Shown here: piece after piece, positions 1 to 5,629 of the stretch
Layout of the letters: each line of letters opens with the position of its first letter
Numbering within the stretch: the first letter of the stretch is position 1
DNA from: Bacteroidales bacterium
GTDB lineage: Bacteria; Bacteroidota; Bacteroidia; Bacteroidales; 4484-276
Length of the DNA: 6,425 nt
Assembly: GCA_029939965.1 (NCBI GenBank)
Contig: JAOZRY010000181.1
Coordinates: 1-6,425, forward strand
Reading direction: 5' to 3'
Notes under the pieces: generated by a model
What the model was told of the DNA's origin: nothing
Databases searched by the model: none
Seen by the model: the letters and a program-made list of their open reading frames with translations, nothing else
Translations under genes and position numbers: made by a program

Positions 1-72
1 ACTGGGCCATCAAAGGCCGGATCATATCCTACATATAATAATTTTATGAATAATCGGAAAAGTAAAACCTAA
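1..72 (+). CDS. C-terminal end of an unidentified gene entering from the left edge (tentative)
   Basis: Frame 1 is open from base 1 to a TAA at 70-72, giving 23 residues that end NNRKSKT. The other two plus frames are closed by stops at 36-38 and 47-49, so this is the only plus frame that could be the tail of an upstream gene. The tail is basic and Asn-rich and has no recognisable domain. The small lipoprotein gene starts 39 bases later on the same strand, and an RHS fragment lies further down, so it could be the toxin tip of an RHS protein. That is inference from layout; 23 open codons can also occur by chance. Confidence 0.35.
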   Translation, partial: TGPSKAGSYPTYNNFMNNRKSKT

Positions 73-111
73 CAAAGGTAATTACTATCTAAGATCAAAA
101 TCTAAATAAAC

Positions 112-555
112 ATGAAAAAGATAAATGTATATTTTATAGTAGTTATTATAATATTTATATTTAATTCATGTCAAAACCATTTGAGTTTAGATAAAATTAA
201 AAATAGTAAGTGGCTCTATTATGATTTTGGCAATTGTCAAGATGTATATTCATTTAAAGACACAACATTTATAACTAATAGTTGTGAAATAATGGAATCT
301 TTCAGGGGGGGGGATTGGATTAATAATGACACTATTTATATGTTGATTCCAAAGCCTTTCAAGATGAAAATATTAGTTAGTGGAGATTCAGTGGAAGTAT
401 TTTCACAAAAGCTTCATAGCTATCGACCTACATTGGAAAAATTGTTATATAAGAACGACACATTATTTTATACAGCAGTTTATGATAATTATCTTGAAGA
501 GAACCAGAGCAAGCATACAGATTTTGAGATAAAGTATTTAACAAGAATACAGTAA
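112..555 (+). CDS. Small putative lipoprotein of unknown function, possible immunity protein
   Basis: This encodes 147 residues that I do not recognise as a named family. The N-terminus is MKK followed by a hydrophobic stretch (about residues 5-17) ending in FNSC, which reads as a relaxed Bacteroidota lipobox with Cys20 as the lipidated residue. No acidic export signal follows the Cys (QNHLSL), so the protein may face the periplasm rather than the cell surface. The mature part is about 125 residues, rich in Asn, Asp, Tyr and Lys, with alternating hydrophobic residues suggesting a small beta-rich fold. Base composition is clearly more AT-rich than in the cytochrome genes. A nine-G run at 305-313 lies in the coding frame and encodes part of RGGD. 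With an RHS fragment 113 bases downstream, an immunity role for a polymorphic toxin is possible. The gene itself is fairly secure; the role is a guess. Confidence 0.7.
   Translation: MKKINVYFIVVIIIFIFNSCQNHLSLDKIKNSKWLYYDFGNCQDVYSFKDTTFITNSCEIMESFRGGDWINNDTIYMLIPKPFKMKILVSGDSVEVFSQKLHSYRPTLEKLLYKNDTLFYTAVYDNYLEENQSKHTDFEIKYLTRIQ
305..313 (+). repeat. Nine-G homopolymer inside the lipoprotein gene
   Basis: Nine consecutive Gs sit in the coding frame around codons 65-67 of the small lipoprotein gene, in otherwise strongly AT-rich DNA. A change of one base would shift the frame and truncate the protein, so the tract could act as a slipped-strand switch. It is also a common site for sequencing or assembly error. 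Confidence 0.85.
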
Positions 556-995
556 CAAGGCAAACAAAGTAAAAACCCCGCTCCCTCAGATTTGCAACCC
601 GAGTGCCAGTAAACTTTCAAAATGCCTCTAAAGCCAATCATATTATCACTACCTTTTACTTTTATCAAACACCCTGCAAACCATCAACTACAGCTACAAT
701 ATCCGTAACTGGCTTACCAATATTAACGATGATACGGCGTTAGGTAACGATATGTTTGCACTGAGTTTAGGATACACCACCAGCATCAACCCACAGTTTA
801 ATGGCAACATTGCAACTATGCAATGGGCAACAGAACAGTTTGGCGTAAACACTTACAACTTTGATTATGACGATGCCAACCGTATTACTTAAGCCGAATT
901 TACAGGCTAACTATTCAAAATCAGGATACAATAAACTGGCTTTCAAAAATGCTCTTATTAATAAAAAACTATCACTGGTAAAAGATGAAATTATT
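556..995. other. Gene-free stretch with the RHS remnant
   Basis: Apart from the RHS fragment, no coding sequence is supported here. Bases 556-667 hold a GC-richer patch (about 577-607) inside AT-rich DNA, with no readable domain and no hairpin I can support. Bases 911-995 are AT-rich and lie between the remnant and the end of the oppositely oriented cytochrome b gene. I see no intrinsic terminator for that operon in this interval. Confidence 0.6.
668..907 (+). pseudogene. RHS-repeat protein fragment (Bacteroidetes type), broken
   Basis: In one frame this stretch reads NTLQTINYSYNIRNWLTNI, then a segment with GNDMFALSLGYTT, NPQFNGNIATMQW, YNFDYDDANRIT and finally AEFTG. These are the consecutive motifs of the YD/RHS-repeat core of large Bacteroidetes RHS proteins: the 'SYNIRGWL', 'LFA..L.Y', 'FNGNI...W' and 'YDALNRIT.AEYTG' blocks. 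A TAA at 890-892 interrupts the motif between NRIT and AEFTG, and another stop follows at 908-910. There is no start codon or upstream core, so about 80 residues survive from a protein normally well over 1000 residues long. It is therefore a displaced remnant. Such fragments are typical downstream of toxin-tip and immunity cassettes, where recombination swaps the C-terminal end of RHS genes. Confidence 0.8.
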
Positions 996-1613
996 TTAAT
1001 GCCCTTCGTGGTATCCATTAACCATCGAACGGAAATTAGATGTGGCGGTTTTGCCGAATGTGCAAAAATACAGATGTACAAACAGAAAAATAGAAACTAT
1101 AAATCCACCCGCACTGTGGAGAAGTGCGGTGAGTAAAATCCCACTAAAACCAAAAAAATTCAACCATATTGTTTCCGGAAACAGTAATGCCCAGCCCGTT
1201 ATAAAAAGTATGGGCATAAATAAATACAATATAAATACATAAGCAAACTGTTGTAATGGGTTGAATTTTCTTTTTTTATTTACAGGATAAGGCGGTTTAT
1301 CGCCTTTGTAAACACCTATTGTATAATAGATAGCTTGTTTTGTAAGTCTGTTTATAAGTTTTTTTAATTTTATCCGGTAGAACTTTCCGTTTCCGGTGGT
1401 TATGTTTCCAATCACAAATATAAAATAGCAAATAGTGAGTATTACCCCGGCAACATTATGCCATGTAACTGCTAAATCGAAACGGATGAAAGGCCTGTCG
1501 GGGTTGGAGTATTGCATACTTACACCAGTAAGTATAAGTATAATAATCATAATGGCATTGATTGCATGCCATATTCTCAACCAAACCGGATACATATATA
1601 ATCTTTCGCTCAT
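996..1613 (-). CDS. Diheme cytochrome b, FdnI/HydC/b561 type, quinol-oxidising membrane subunit
   Basis: This encodes a 205-residue integral membrane protein. Four hydrophobic helices are visible at about residues 18-36, 50-70, 122-146 and 158-185, with a basic loop (71-120) between the second and third. Candidate axial heme b ligands are His16 (in RIWHAIN), His52 (TWHNVAG), His166 (LLHSAGG) and His180 (FVHLYF), placed as in the cytochrome b subunits of formate dehydrogenase, Ni-hydrogenase and thiosulfate reductase. In that family the protein holds two b hemes across the inner membrane and exchanges electrons with (mena)quinone. Its ATG lies two bases after the TAG of the heptaheme cytochrome gene, implying translational coupling and a complex between the two products. 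It is the last gene of the minus-strand run. The family call is firm; quinol oxidation rather than quinone reduction is inferred. Confidence 0.88.
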   Translation of the reverse strand: MSERLYMYPVWLRIWHAINAIMIIILILTGVSMQYSNPDRPFIRFDLAVTWHNVAGVILTICYFIFVIGNITTGNGKFYRIKLKKLINRLTKQAIYYTIGVYKGDKPPYPVNKKRKFNPLQQFAYVFILYLFMPILFITGWALLFPETIWLNFFGFSGILLTALLHSAGGFIVSIFLFVHLYFCTFGKTATSNFRSMVNGYHEGH

Positions 1614-1615
1614 AA

Positions 1616-2569
1616 CTATTTCTTGATTATTATTCGTAAAAACCCATGAATCACAATGCCTGCAAGCGTAATTCCGAAAATGATTATACTAATTAGGTTT
1701 AGCCAATAATTTCTGGTTGCACCAATAACGTACGATTCATTAATGATCACCGCATTAACAAAACCTTTTTCGCTGCGGCTTTCGATAACCTTATGTTTGT
1801 ATAGAGTAGAAAGGAGCAATGTGTTTTTAGAATGGCACTCAGCGCATTTTTTAACAGCCTGGTCGGCAGGCAATACGTTATGAGCTACTAATAATGAGTC
1901 GTGTACCTGATTATGACATTCGATGCAGCGCACTTTGTTAAAATGTAACCCCTGATTTGGTAACCAATCGTGCTGCACAATTAGTTCTGATTTTTTGTTT
2001 TCGCTCAATAGTTGGAACTTGTTCTGGTTGGTATGGCACGAAAAGCAAACATTATTTGCATAGGCAACAATTTCACGGATACTTTTTCCATTGCGTACAT
2101 TTAAACTAAACGAGTGAGGGTCGTGGCATTTCCAGCAGGTAAAATCTTCAATTTTATCTGAAGTGTGAACACTCGACAAAAATTCCTCTTCGATGATTTC
2201 AAACTTAAAGTGTTCATATTTTTCTTCACCACCATGGCAATCGATGCAAGTATAAATGGGTTCATACCGCAGGTCGCCGGGATGGGGAAACTCTTCATAA
2301 TCTGCCGAGTGACAATCAGTACAATAAAATTTGTTGTGCGACCCCTTATAAAAATCTCCTGAATCGACCATGTAAAAAGGGTTCATCATCTTTTTTACAT
2401 CTCTCTCTATCCAGTCGTTATAATAGGTGTAAATAGTTTGTCCGTGACACCTGAAACATTTCTGATTGGCATCCCGGTTTTCAAAGTCATCTGCCGTTGC
2501 CGAAAAGGGAACAAAGAAAAGGAGTAGCCACAGAATCAAAAAATATTGTAAAGCTTTGGAAAATTTCAT
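1616..2569 (-). CDS. Heptaheme c-type cytochrome with C-terminal membrane anchor
   Basis: This encodes 317 residues with an N-terminal signal peptide (about 1-26, ending FSATA). Seven CXXCH heme c motifs follow, at Cys38, 83, 108, 145, 175, 215 and 242 (CFRCH, CTDCH, CIDCH, CWKCH, CFSCH, CIECH, CAECH). Many further His residues (for example 78, 96, 120, 135, 152, 200, 209, 223, 230, 259) could supply bis-His ligation. A single membrane helix at about 288-312 ends in a basic tail (RIIIKK), so the heme domain sits in the periplasm on the inner membrane. No CXXCK catalytic heme site is present, which argues for an electron carrier rather than a nitrite-reductase-like enzyme. With the diheme cytochrome b encoded two bases downstream, it forms a likely quinol dehydrogenase. 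The heptaheme c plus FdnI/HydC-type b arrangement resembles Geobacter CbcA/CbcB in domain content; homology was not tested. Confidence 0.9.
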   Translation of the reverse strand: MKFSKALQYFLILWLLLFFVPFSATADDFENRDANQKCFRCHGQTIYTYYNDWIERDVKKMMNPFYMVDSGDFYKGSHNKFYCTDCHSADYEEFPHPGDLRYEPIYTCIDCHGGEEKYEHFKFEIIEEEFLSSVHTSDKIEDFTCWKCHDPHSFSLNVRNGKSIREIVAYANNVCFSCHTNQNKFQLLSENKKSELIVQHDWLPNQGLHFNKVRCIECHNQVHDSLLVAHNVLPADQAVKKCAECHSKNTLLLSTLYKHKVIESRSEKGFVNAVIINESYVIGATRNYWLNLISIIIFGITLAGIVIHGFLRIIIKK

Positions 2570-2575
2570 AGGATT

Positions 2576-2625
2576 ATTCTTGAAGAATATGCCGGGCTTT
2601 TTTTTCAGGAAATATGCCCGGCATA
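2576..2625 (-). promoter_or_regulatory. Intercistronic hairpin plus small palindrome before the heptaheme gene
   Basis: Bases 2588-2597 pair perfectly with 2616-2625, giving a 10-bp GC-rich stem (core GCCGGGC/GCCCGGC) with an 18-base loop. It begins eight bases after the stop of the class I cytochrome c gene. In the transcribed direction it is not followed by a U-tract, so it is a poor intrinsic terminator. It directly abuts a second perfect palindrome, ATTCTT-G-AAGAAT (2576-2588), which lies six bases before the heptaheme start codon. Possible roles are mRNA processing or stability, or control of translation of the membrane pair. The structure is seen; the role is inferred. Confidence 0.6.
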
Positions 2626-2632
2626 AAATAAT

Positions 2633-3055
2633 TTACGGTTTCATGTTTCTCATGTAAAAAATTAAAGCCCAACGCTCTTCCTCGTCCGTAAGTTTCTTTT
2701 CGTAATTGGGCATATCATCGCGGCCGATAAATGACTTATAATACATGGCACCATCACTCTGTGTATGAAAAGCATCTGAGGTAAAATCACCCGGAAATGT
2801 TTCCATCTCTCTGGCTTTTGGGCCATCGCCTTTACCTTTACTGCCATGGCACGATTTGCAATGCTTCGACCACAAAATTTTACCTAATCGTTGCATATCC
2901 TTATTATATTCATCATACGGATTAACTTTCTTTTCATATTCGGCAGGAACATCCCATGGAGCCGGCTGCTTTTGTTCCTGTGGAATAACAAACGACATCA
3001 GAAAGAAAACACCGGCAATTAGTGTTGTTAATATCAAGAAATTGATTTTTTTCAT
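2633..3055 (-). CDS. Class I monoheme cytochrome c, periplasmic or membrane-tethered
   Basis: This encodes 140 residues. An N-terminal hydrophobic segment (about 5-24) precedes PQEQKQPAPWDVP, so it is either a signal peptide or an uncleaved anchor. One heme c motif is present, Cys66-Lys-Ser-Cys69-His70, followed by GSKGKGDGPKA as in the mono/diheme class I cytochromes common in Bacteroidota. Met115 in GRDDMPNYEKKL is the likely distal iron ligand, and the C-terminal helix DEEERWALIFYMRNM is typical of the fold. With His/Met ligation it would have a higher potential than the multiheme proteins around it. It could carry electrons across the periplasm from the heptaheme/cytochrome b complex. It lies 59 bases after the barrel gene and 63 bases before the heptaheme gene on the same strand, with no terminator seen between them. 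Confidence 0.88.
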   Translation of the reverse strand: MKKINFLILTTLIAGVFFLMSFVIPQEQKQPAPWDVPAEYEKKVNPYDEYNKDMQRLGKILWSKHCKSCHGSKGKGDGPKAREMETFPGDFTSDAFHTQSDGAMYYKSFIGRDDMPNYEKKLTDEEERWALIFYMRNMKP

Positions 3056-3114
3056 CTTATTTATAATTTATAGTTTTATAAAAATTTGTTATTTAGTGTG
3101 AATGTAGTTTATTT

Positions 3115-3993
3115 TTAAAAGCCCCACAACCGTGTAATAGTAAATCCAAACATCAAATCTGAAAACCCATTGGATAGATCAAATTTATTGTATGTGTAAT
3201 TATCCTGTGGTAAAATTCCATTGGCAGAGGTTATATATATTTGGAATGCGTGAGTACTTGTTGAAACCTCATATCCCACACCAAAATTTGGTTTTGCAGC
3301 TTCAAAATCGTGTTGCTCAGATATCGACTCAATTTTTAAAGGAATATCATACTGGAAAAGGAAGGATGATTGTGGTGAAAAATTAATACGTCCGTTAAAA
3401 CCAATCCCTATTACATCATGGTTCATGGTTGAATCAACTGAGTTGTAATGGCTAAAGCTGCTATGTACCTGCAGCGATAACCAATGATTAATTTTACGAC
3501 CTACAATGAGTTGGCTAAAATAAGATAACCGGTTTGAGAATTTGTAATCGGTTCCAAAGGCACTCTCATTCCTACCATCGATGGCCATATTAGCATAAAC
3601 TGTAACAGCTACCGGGATCGTATTTTTTCGGGTTTGTTGCAATACGGCATATTTAACATTAAAATCGCTGTACATGTTTTTTAATGTAAGCCCGTAACCA
3701 ACCTGTAAATTATCCAAAATGCTATAATTAAAGCCATTCCTGATGTTAGCTCCCGGAGCATAAAGACCCCATATATCTGTAGATCCATTATCCATTGTAC
3801 CAAATCTGTGTTGGATACTCCATTCGAGTGTGTTTTTTGATGGAATTACACATGTTTGATTGTCGATTAACCATCCACTTGCAAAAGGATACCTTACTGG
3901 TTTATCCTTTGGTGTTGATTCTGTTTCGTCCTGTGCCGTGAGTTGTAAACAACCAAATAGTAAAACCATAAATCCTGCTATATACTTTTTCAT
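3115..3993 (-). CDS. DUF5777-like outer-membrane beta-barrel protein
   Basis: This encodes 292 residues from an ATG at 3993 (MKKYIAGFM). An upstream in-frame TTG at 4002 extends the frame by three codons, but it lies outside the clean signal peptide and is less likely. The signal peptide (about 1-20) ends LTAQ, a common cleavage context in Bacteroidota. The mature part matches my recall of the DUF5777 pattern: a GWLIDNQT opening, then IQHRFGTMDNG, a Tyr/Gly stretch with NIRNGFNY and LQVGYGLTLKN, and FNVKYAVLQQTR. It continues as alternating amphipathic strands and ends in an aromatic Phe (LWGF), as expected of outer-membrane barrels. It has no CXXCH. The gene sits in the cytochrome run, 16 bases after the monoheme lipoprotein gene. 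A role as outer-membrane partner of the lipoprotein cytochromes is inferred from position; substrate transport is an alternative. Confidence 0.82.
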   Translation of the reverse strand: MKKYIAGFMVLLFGCLQLTAQDETESTPKDKPVRYPFASGWLIDNQTCVIPSKNTLEWSIQHRFGTMDNGSTDIWGLYAPGANIRNGFNYSILDNLQVGYGLTLKNMYSDFNVKYAVLQQTRKNTIPVAVTVYANMAIDGRNESAFGTDYKFSNRLSYFSQLIVGRKINHWLSLQVHSSFSHYNSVDSTMNHDVIGIGFNGRINFSPQSSFLFQYDIPLKIESISEQHDFEAAKPNFGVGYEVSTSTHAFQIYITSANGILPQDNYTYNKFDLSNGFSDLMFGFTITRLWGF

Positions 3994-4009
3994 ATTTGTC
4001 AAATTTTAT

Positions 4010-4405
4010 TTAGTTATTTTTAGCACCCTGAGTAATCCACTGCAAAATGATTTGTGCCTCGGTATCGGTAGCGTATTTATAATTGTGGTCGCCGGTAGTG
4101 GGATGAGGGAAAGTATAAATCTTACTTGCCTCAGGGGTTGTAGTATTGTACATGCCAAGTGATGTAAGACTGTTGTATGCATTTGCAGCGGTCAGGTCGA
4201 GTTGATGAATTCCTCCCGGCTTATGACAATTTGTGCAATTGTTACTTTCCCAAATTGGTGCCACCTGAGTTGCAAAATAAATAGTGTCGGCAGGTATTGG
4301 GGGAGGCGGTCCCGGTTCAGGTTTTATAAAGTCGTATTCGCAAGAGGCAAGCATGCTGATTATTATTAACAATACAGCAAACTGCATTAATCTGAAAAAT
4401 TTCAT
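4010..4405 (-). CDS. Monoheme c-type lipoprotein
   Basis: This encodes 131 residues. The signal peptide ends in a clear lipobox, LASC, with Cys22 as the lipidated residue. A flexible proline-rich linker follows (about 28-39, PKPEPGPPPPIP-like), then the domain start FATQVAPIWESNNC. One heme motif is present, Cys57-Thr-Asn-Cys60-His61. The C-terminal EAQIILQWITQGAKNN matches the last helix of small cytochrome c domains that often begin with 'V.PIW...C..CH' in Bacteroidota and Planctomycetota. His101, His107 and Met85 are candidate distal ligands; none stands out. The product should be tethered to a membrane, probably the outer one, and carry one electron. It is the first gene after the terminator at 4439-4479, so it may head its own transcript with the barrel, cytochrome c, heptaheme and cytochrome b genes behind it. 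Confidence 0.85.
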   Translation of the reverse strand: MKFFRLMQFAVLLIIISMLASCEYDFIKPEPGPPPPIPADTIYFATQVAPIWESNNCTNCHKPGGIHQLDLTAANAYNSLTSLGMYNTTTPEASKIYTFPHPTTGDHNYKYATDTEAQIILQWITQGAKNN

Positions 4406-4431
4406 AAAAATTGTTTTTTGTGAATAATTTC

Positions 4432-4439
4432 CAAAAATA
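4432..4439 (-). promoter_or_regulatory. Possible Bacteroidota -7 promoter element for the monoheme-lipoprotein transcript
   Basis: Read on the minus strand this is TATTTTTG, matching the Bacteroidota -7 consensus TAnnTTTG. It is 26 bases from the start codon of the monoheme lipoprotein gene and directly after the terminator tract. No convincing -33 TTTG lies 19-21 bases upstream, and the region is T-rich, so a chance match is possible. Confidence 0.3.
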
Positions 4440-4479
4440 AAAAAAAAGGCTTTCTAATAAAATGAAGCCTTTTTTTTTT
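4439..4479 (-). terminator. Intrinsic terminator after the hexaheme lipoprotein gene
   Basis: The core stem AAGGCTT (4446-4452) pairs with AAGCCTT (4465-4471), with a 12-base loop. It is extended by nine As on the left (4439-4447) against ten Ts on the right (4470-4479). On the minus strand this gives a GGCTT/AAGCC stem followed by nine Us, 17 bases after the hexaheme stop codon. The symmetry makes it work in either direction. It separates the hexaheme gene from the five genes downstream, though partial read-through remains possible. Confidence 0.85.
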
Positions 4480-4495
4480 GGAAAAATATGTTTTT

Positions 4496-5596
4496 TTAAT
4501 TAAAAACAGCAATCGAATTGATAAGCATTGTTTTAATATATGCCGGATTATGAATTCCACCACTCCTGTCGTCCAATATCCATAAATAATTATAATATGC
4601 ACCAACCTGATTCAATGTATATGATCCCGGAATAATTTGGTCTGATTCAGTATTCCACATGCCATTATCAATAAATTTTTGCTTTAGCTGATCCATCATA
4701 TCTCCAACATCATTTTGGATGTTTTTATAATTAAAATCTGTAGCATCCTCGTGGCATTCGGTACATGCGCTAATAGGAGTATGCCAGGTATGCCCACCTT
4801 CTTGTTCATCAGTATTTGCGGTTGCACTATGCATGTGGCATGAGGTACAAGAAGCTCCGGTACGGTGAGCCGATGAACCGGCTTCCGGGTAACCTGCTCC
4901 GATTTCGAATGCTCCAATTCCTTCGAGTGTTGTTGAATGTGGCCCATGATGAGGCCCCCAGTATGGGCTTGGAATAAGAAATGAATCAGCAGAAGCAATT
5001 TCAGGGCCGGGTGTTCTTGGCTGGTGACAATTTACACATAAGTTAGAACTTCCTCCCATATCCAGTACAACGCTTTGCGATGGTTCCATTTCGGTGAACA
5101 TGATAAGTTCAACAGGATCAGTGGTGCGAAGGGCATAGTCAGTCCCGTCATTTTCAAAGTCCAGAGTACTGTGCATGTCATGGCAAGCAACACAGCTTAC
5201 AGGCCATGCATTTTGCAAACCATTAGTATCAGCATACGTCAGTTCGCCAGTGTATTGCCATTCTACAAAGCCTTGCTCTGAGTGGCAGCCGGCGCAACTA
5301 CGACGATTTGGCCCCTCACTGGCATATTGGTAAATTGTTTGTCCGGTGTACATCATATTGCTGTTGAAGTGCGTTGACATTTCATACTTTGCCGTAACAG
5401 CTTCTTTTTTTGCCAGGGTATGACATTGGATGCATGATGCATTACCATCTACCCCGTCAGTACCATCAGTACCATTAGTGCCATCAGTACCTGCAGTTCC
5501 TTGTGGGCCTGCCGGACCTTCTTTTGTGCAACCTGCTGCAACTGCCAAGGCAAGTAGCATTAGCATAAAAATGTGTGATAATTTGAATCTTTTCAT
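4496..5596 (-). CDS. Hexaheme c-type lipoprotein with collagen-like linker
   Basis: This encodes 366 residues. The signal peptide ends in a lipobox (AAGC, Cys23). Residues 27-51 are eight perfect Gly-X-Y triplets, a collagen-like spacer between the lipid anchor and the heme domain. Six CXXCH motifs follow at Cys55, 101, 135, 187, 250 and 278 (CIQCH, CAGCH, CVACH, CVNCH, CTSCH, CTECH). A WGPHHGPH block (213-220) and other His residues (76, 142, 244, 256, 269, 272, 349) can supply distal ligands. The C-terminal domain lacks hemes and carries GAYYNYLWIL and GGIHNPAYIKTML, a motif I recall from the C-termini of several multiheme cytochromes. There is no CXXCK site. It lies nearest the divergent FNR-like regulator and appears to be its own transcript. 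A surface or periplasm-facing electron carrier is most likely; a reductase for an unknown acceptor is possible. Confidence 0.9.
   Translation of the reverse strand: MKRFKLSHIFMLMLLALAVAAGCTKEGPAGPQGTAGTDGTNGTDGTDGVDGNASCIQCHTLAKKEAVTAKYEMSTHFNSNMMYTGQTIYQYASEGPNRRSCAGCHSEQGFVEWQYTGELTYADTNGLQNAWPVSCVACHDMHSTLDFENDGTDYALRTTDPVELIMFTEMEPSQSVVLDMGGSSNLCVNCHQPRTPGPEIASADSFLIPSPYWGPHHGPHSTTLEGIGAFEIGAGYPEAGSSAHRTGASCTSCHMHSATANTDEQEGGHTWHTPISACTECHEDATDFNYKNIQNDVGDMMDQLKQKFIDNGMWNTESDQIIPGSYTLNQVGAYYNYLWILDDRSGGIHNPAYIKTMLINSIAVFN
5444..5518 (-). repeat. Gly-X-Y (collagen-like) coding repeat in the hexaheme gene
   Basis: Eight Gly-X-Y triplets plus a closing Gly (GPA GPQ GTA GTD GTN GTD GTD GVD G) are encoded by near-identical 9-base units. 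The units give short tandem similarity at the DNA level, so the length could vary between strains. Confidence 0.9.
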
Positions 5597-5629
5597 AAGT
5601 GTAATTTTAGTGTAATATTTAGTTTAGAA

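Noticed and set aside
577..607. GC-richer patch that looks like a dispersed repeat near mobile or RHS regions
   Set aside because: I have an impression of similar sequence in Bacteroidota genomes but see no internal repeat, hairpin or second copy in the window to support it.
611..957. Similar stretches AAACTTTCAAAATGC (611-625) and AAACTGGCTTTCAAAAATGC (933-952) flanking the RHS fragment
   Set aside because: They need a gap and extra bases to align and are short and AT-rich; they are not convincing as target-site or recombination repeats.
861..1136. Plus-strand frame running from the RHS remnant into the cytochrome b gene
   Set aside because: It starts out of frame with the RHS motifs, overlaps the well-supported cytochrome b gene in antisense, and shows no protein-like features.
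2588..2625. Hairpin considered as an intrinsic terminator
   Set aside because: In the transcribed direction the stem is followed by ATTCTTC rather than a U-tract; the T-run lies in the loop on the non-transcribed sense.
3994..4002. In-frame TTG three codons upstream as start of the barrel gene
   Set aside because: The ATG at 3993 gives a standard MKKY signal peptide; the TTG would only add Met-Thr-Asn and has no better context.
996..5596. Search for a CXXCK catalytic heme site marking a nitrite or hydroxylamine reductase
   Set aside because: All 15 heme motifs end in His; no CXXCK is present in any of the cytochromes.
5430..5615. Plus-strand frame encoding a Pro/Val/Ser-rich peptide
   Set aside because: It is the antisense of the Gly-X-Y repeat in the hexaheme gene; the periodicity comes from the real gene.
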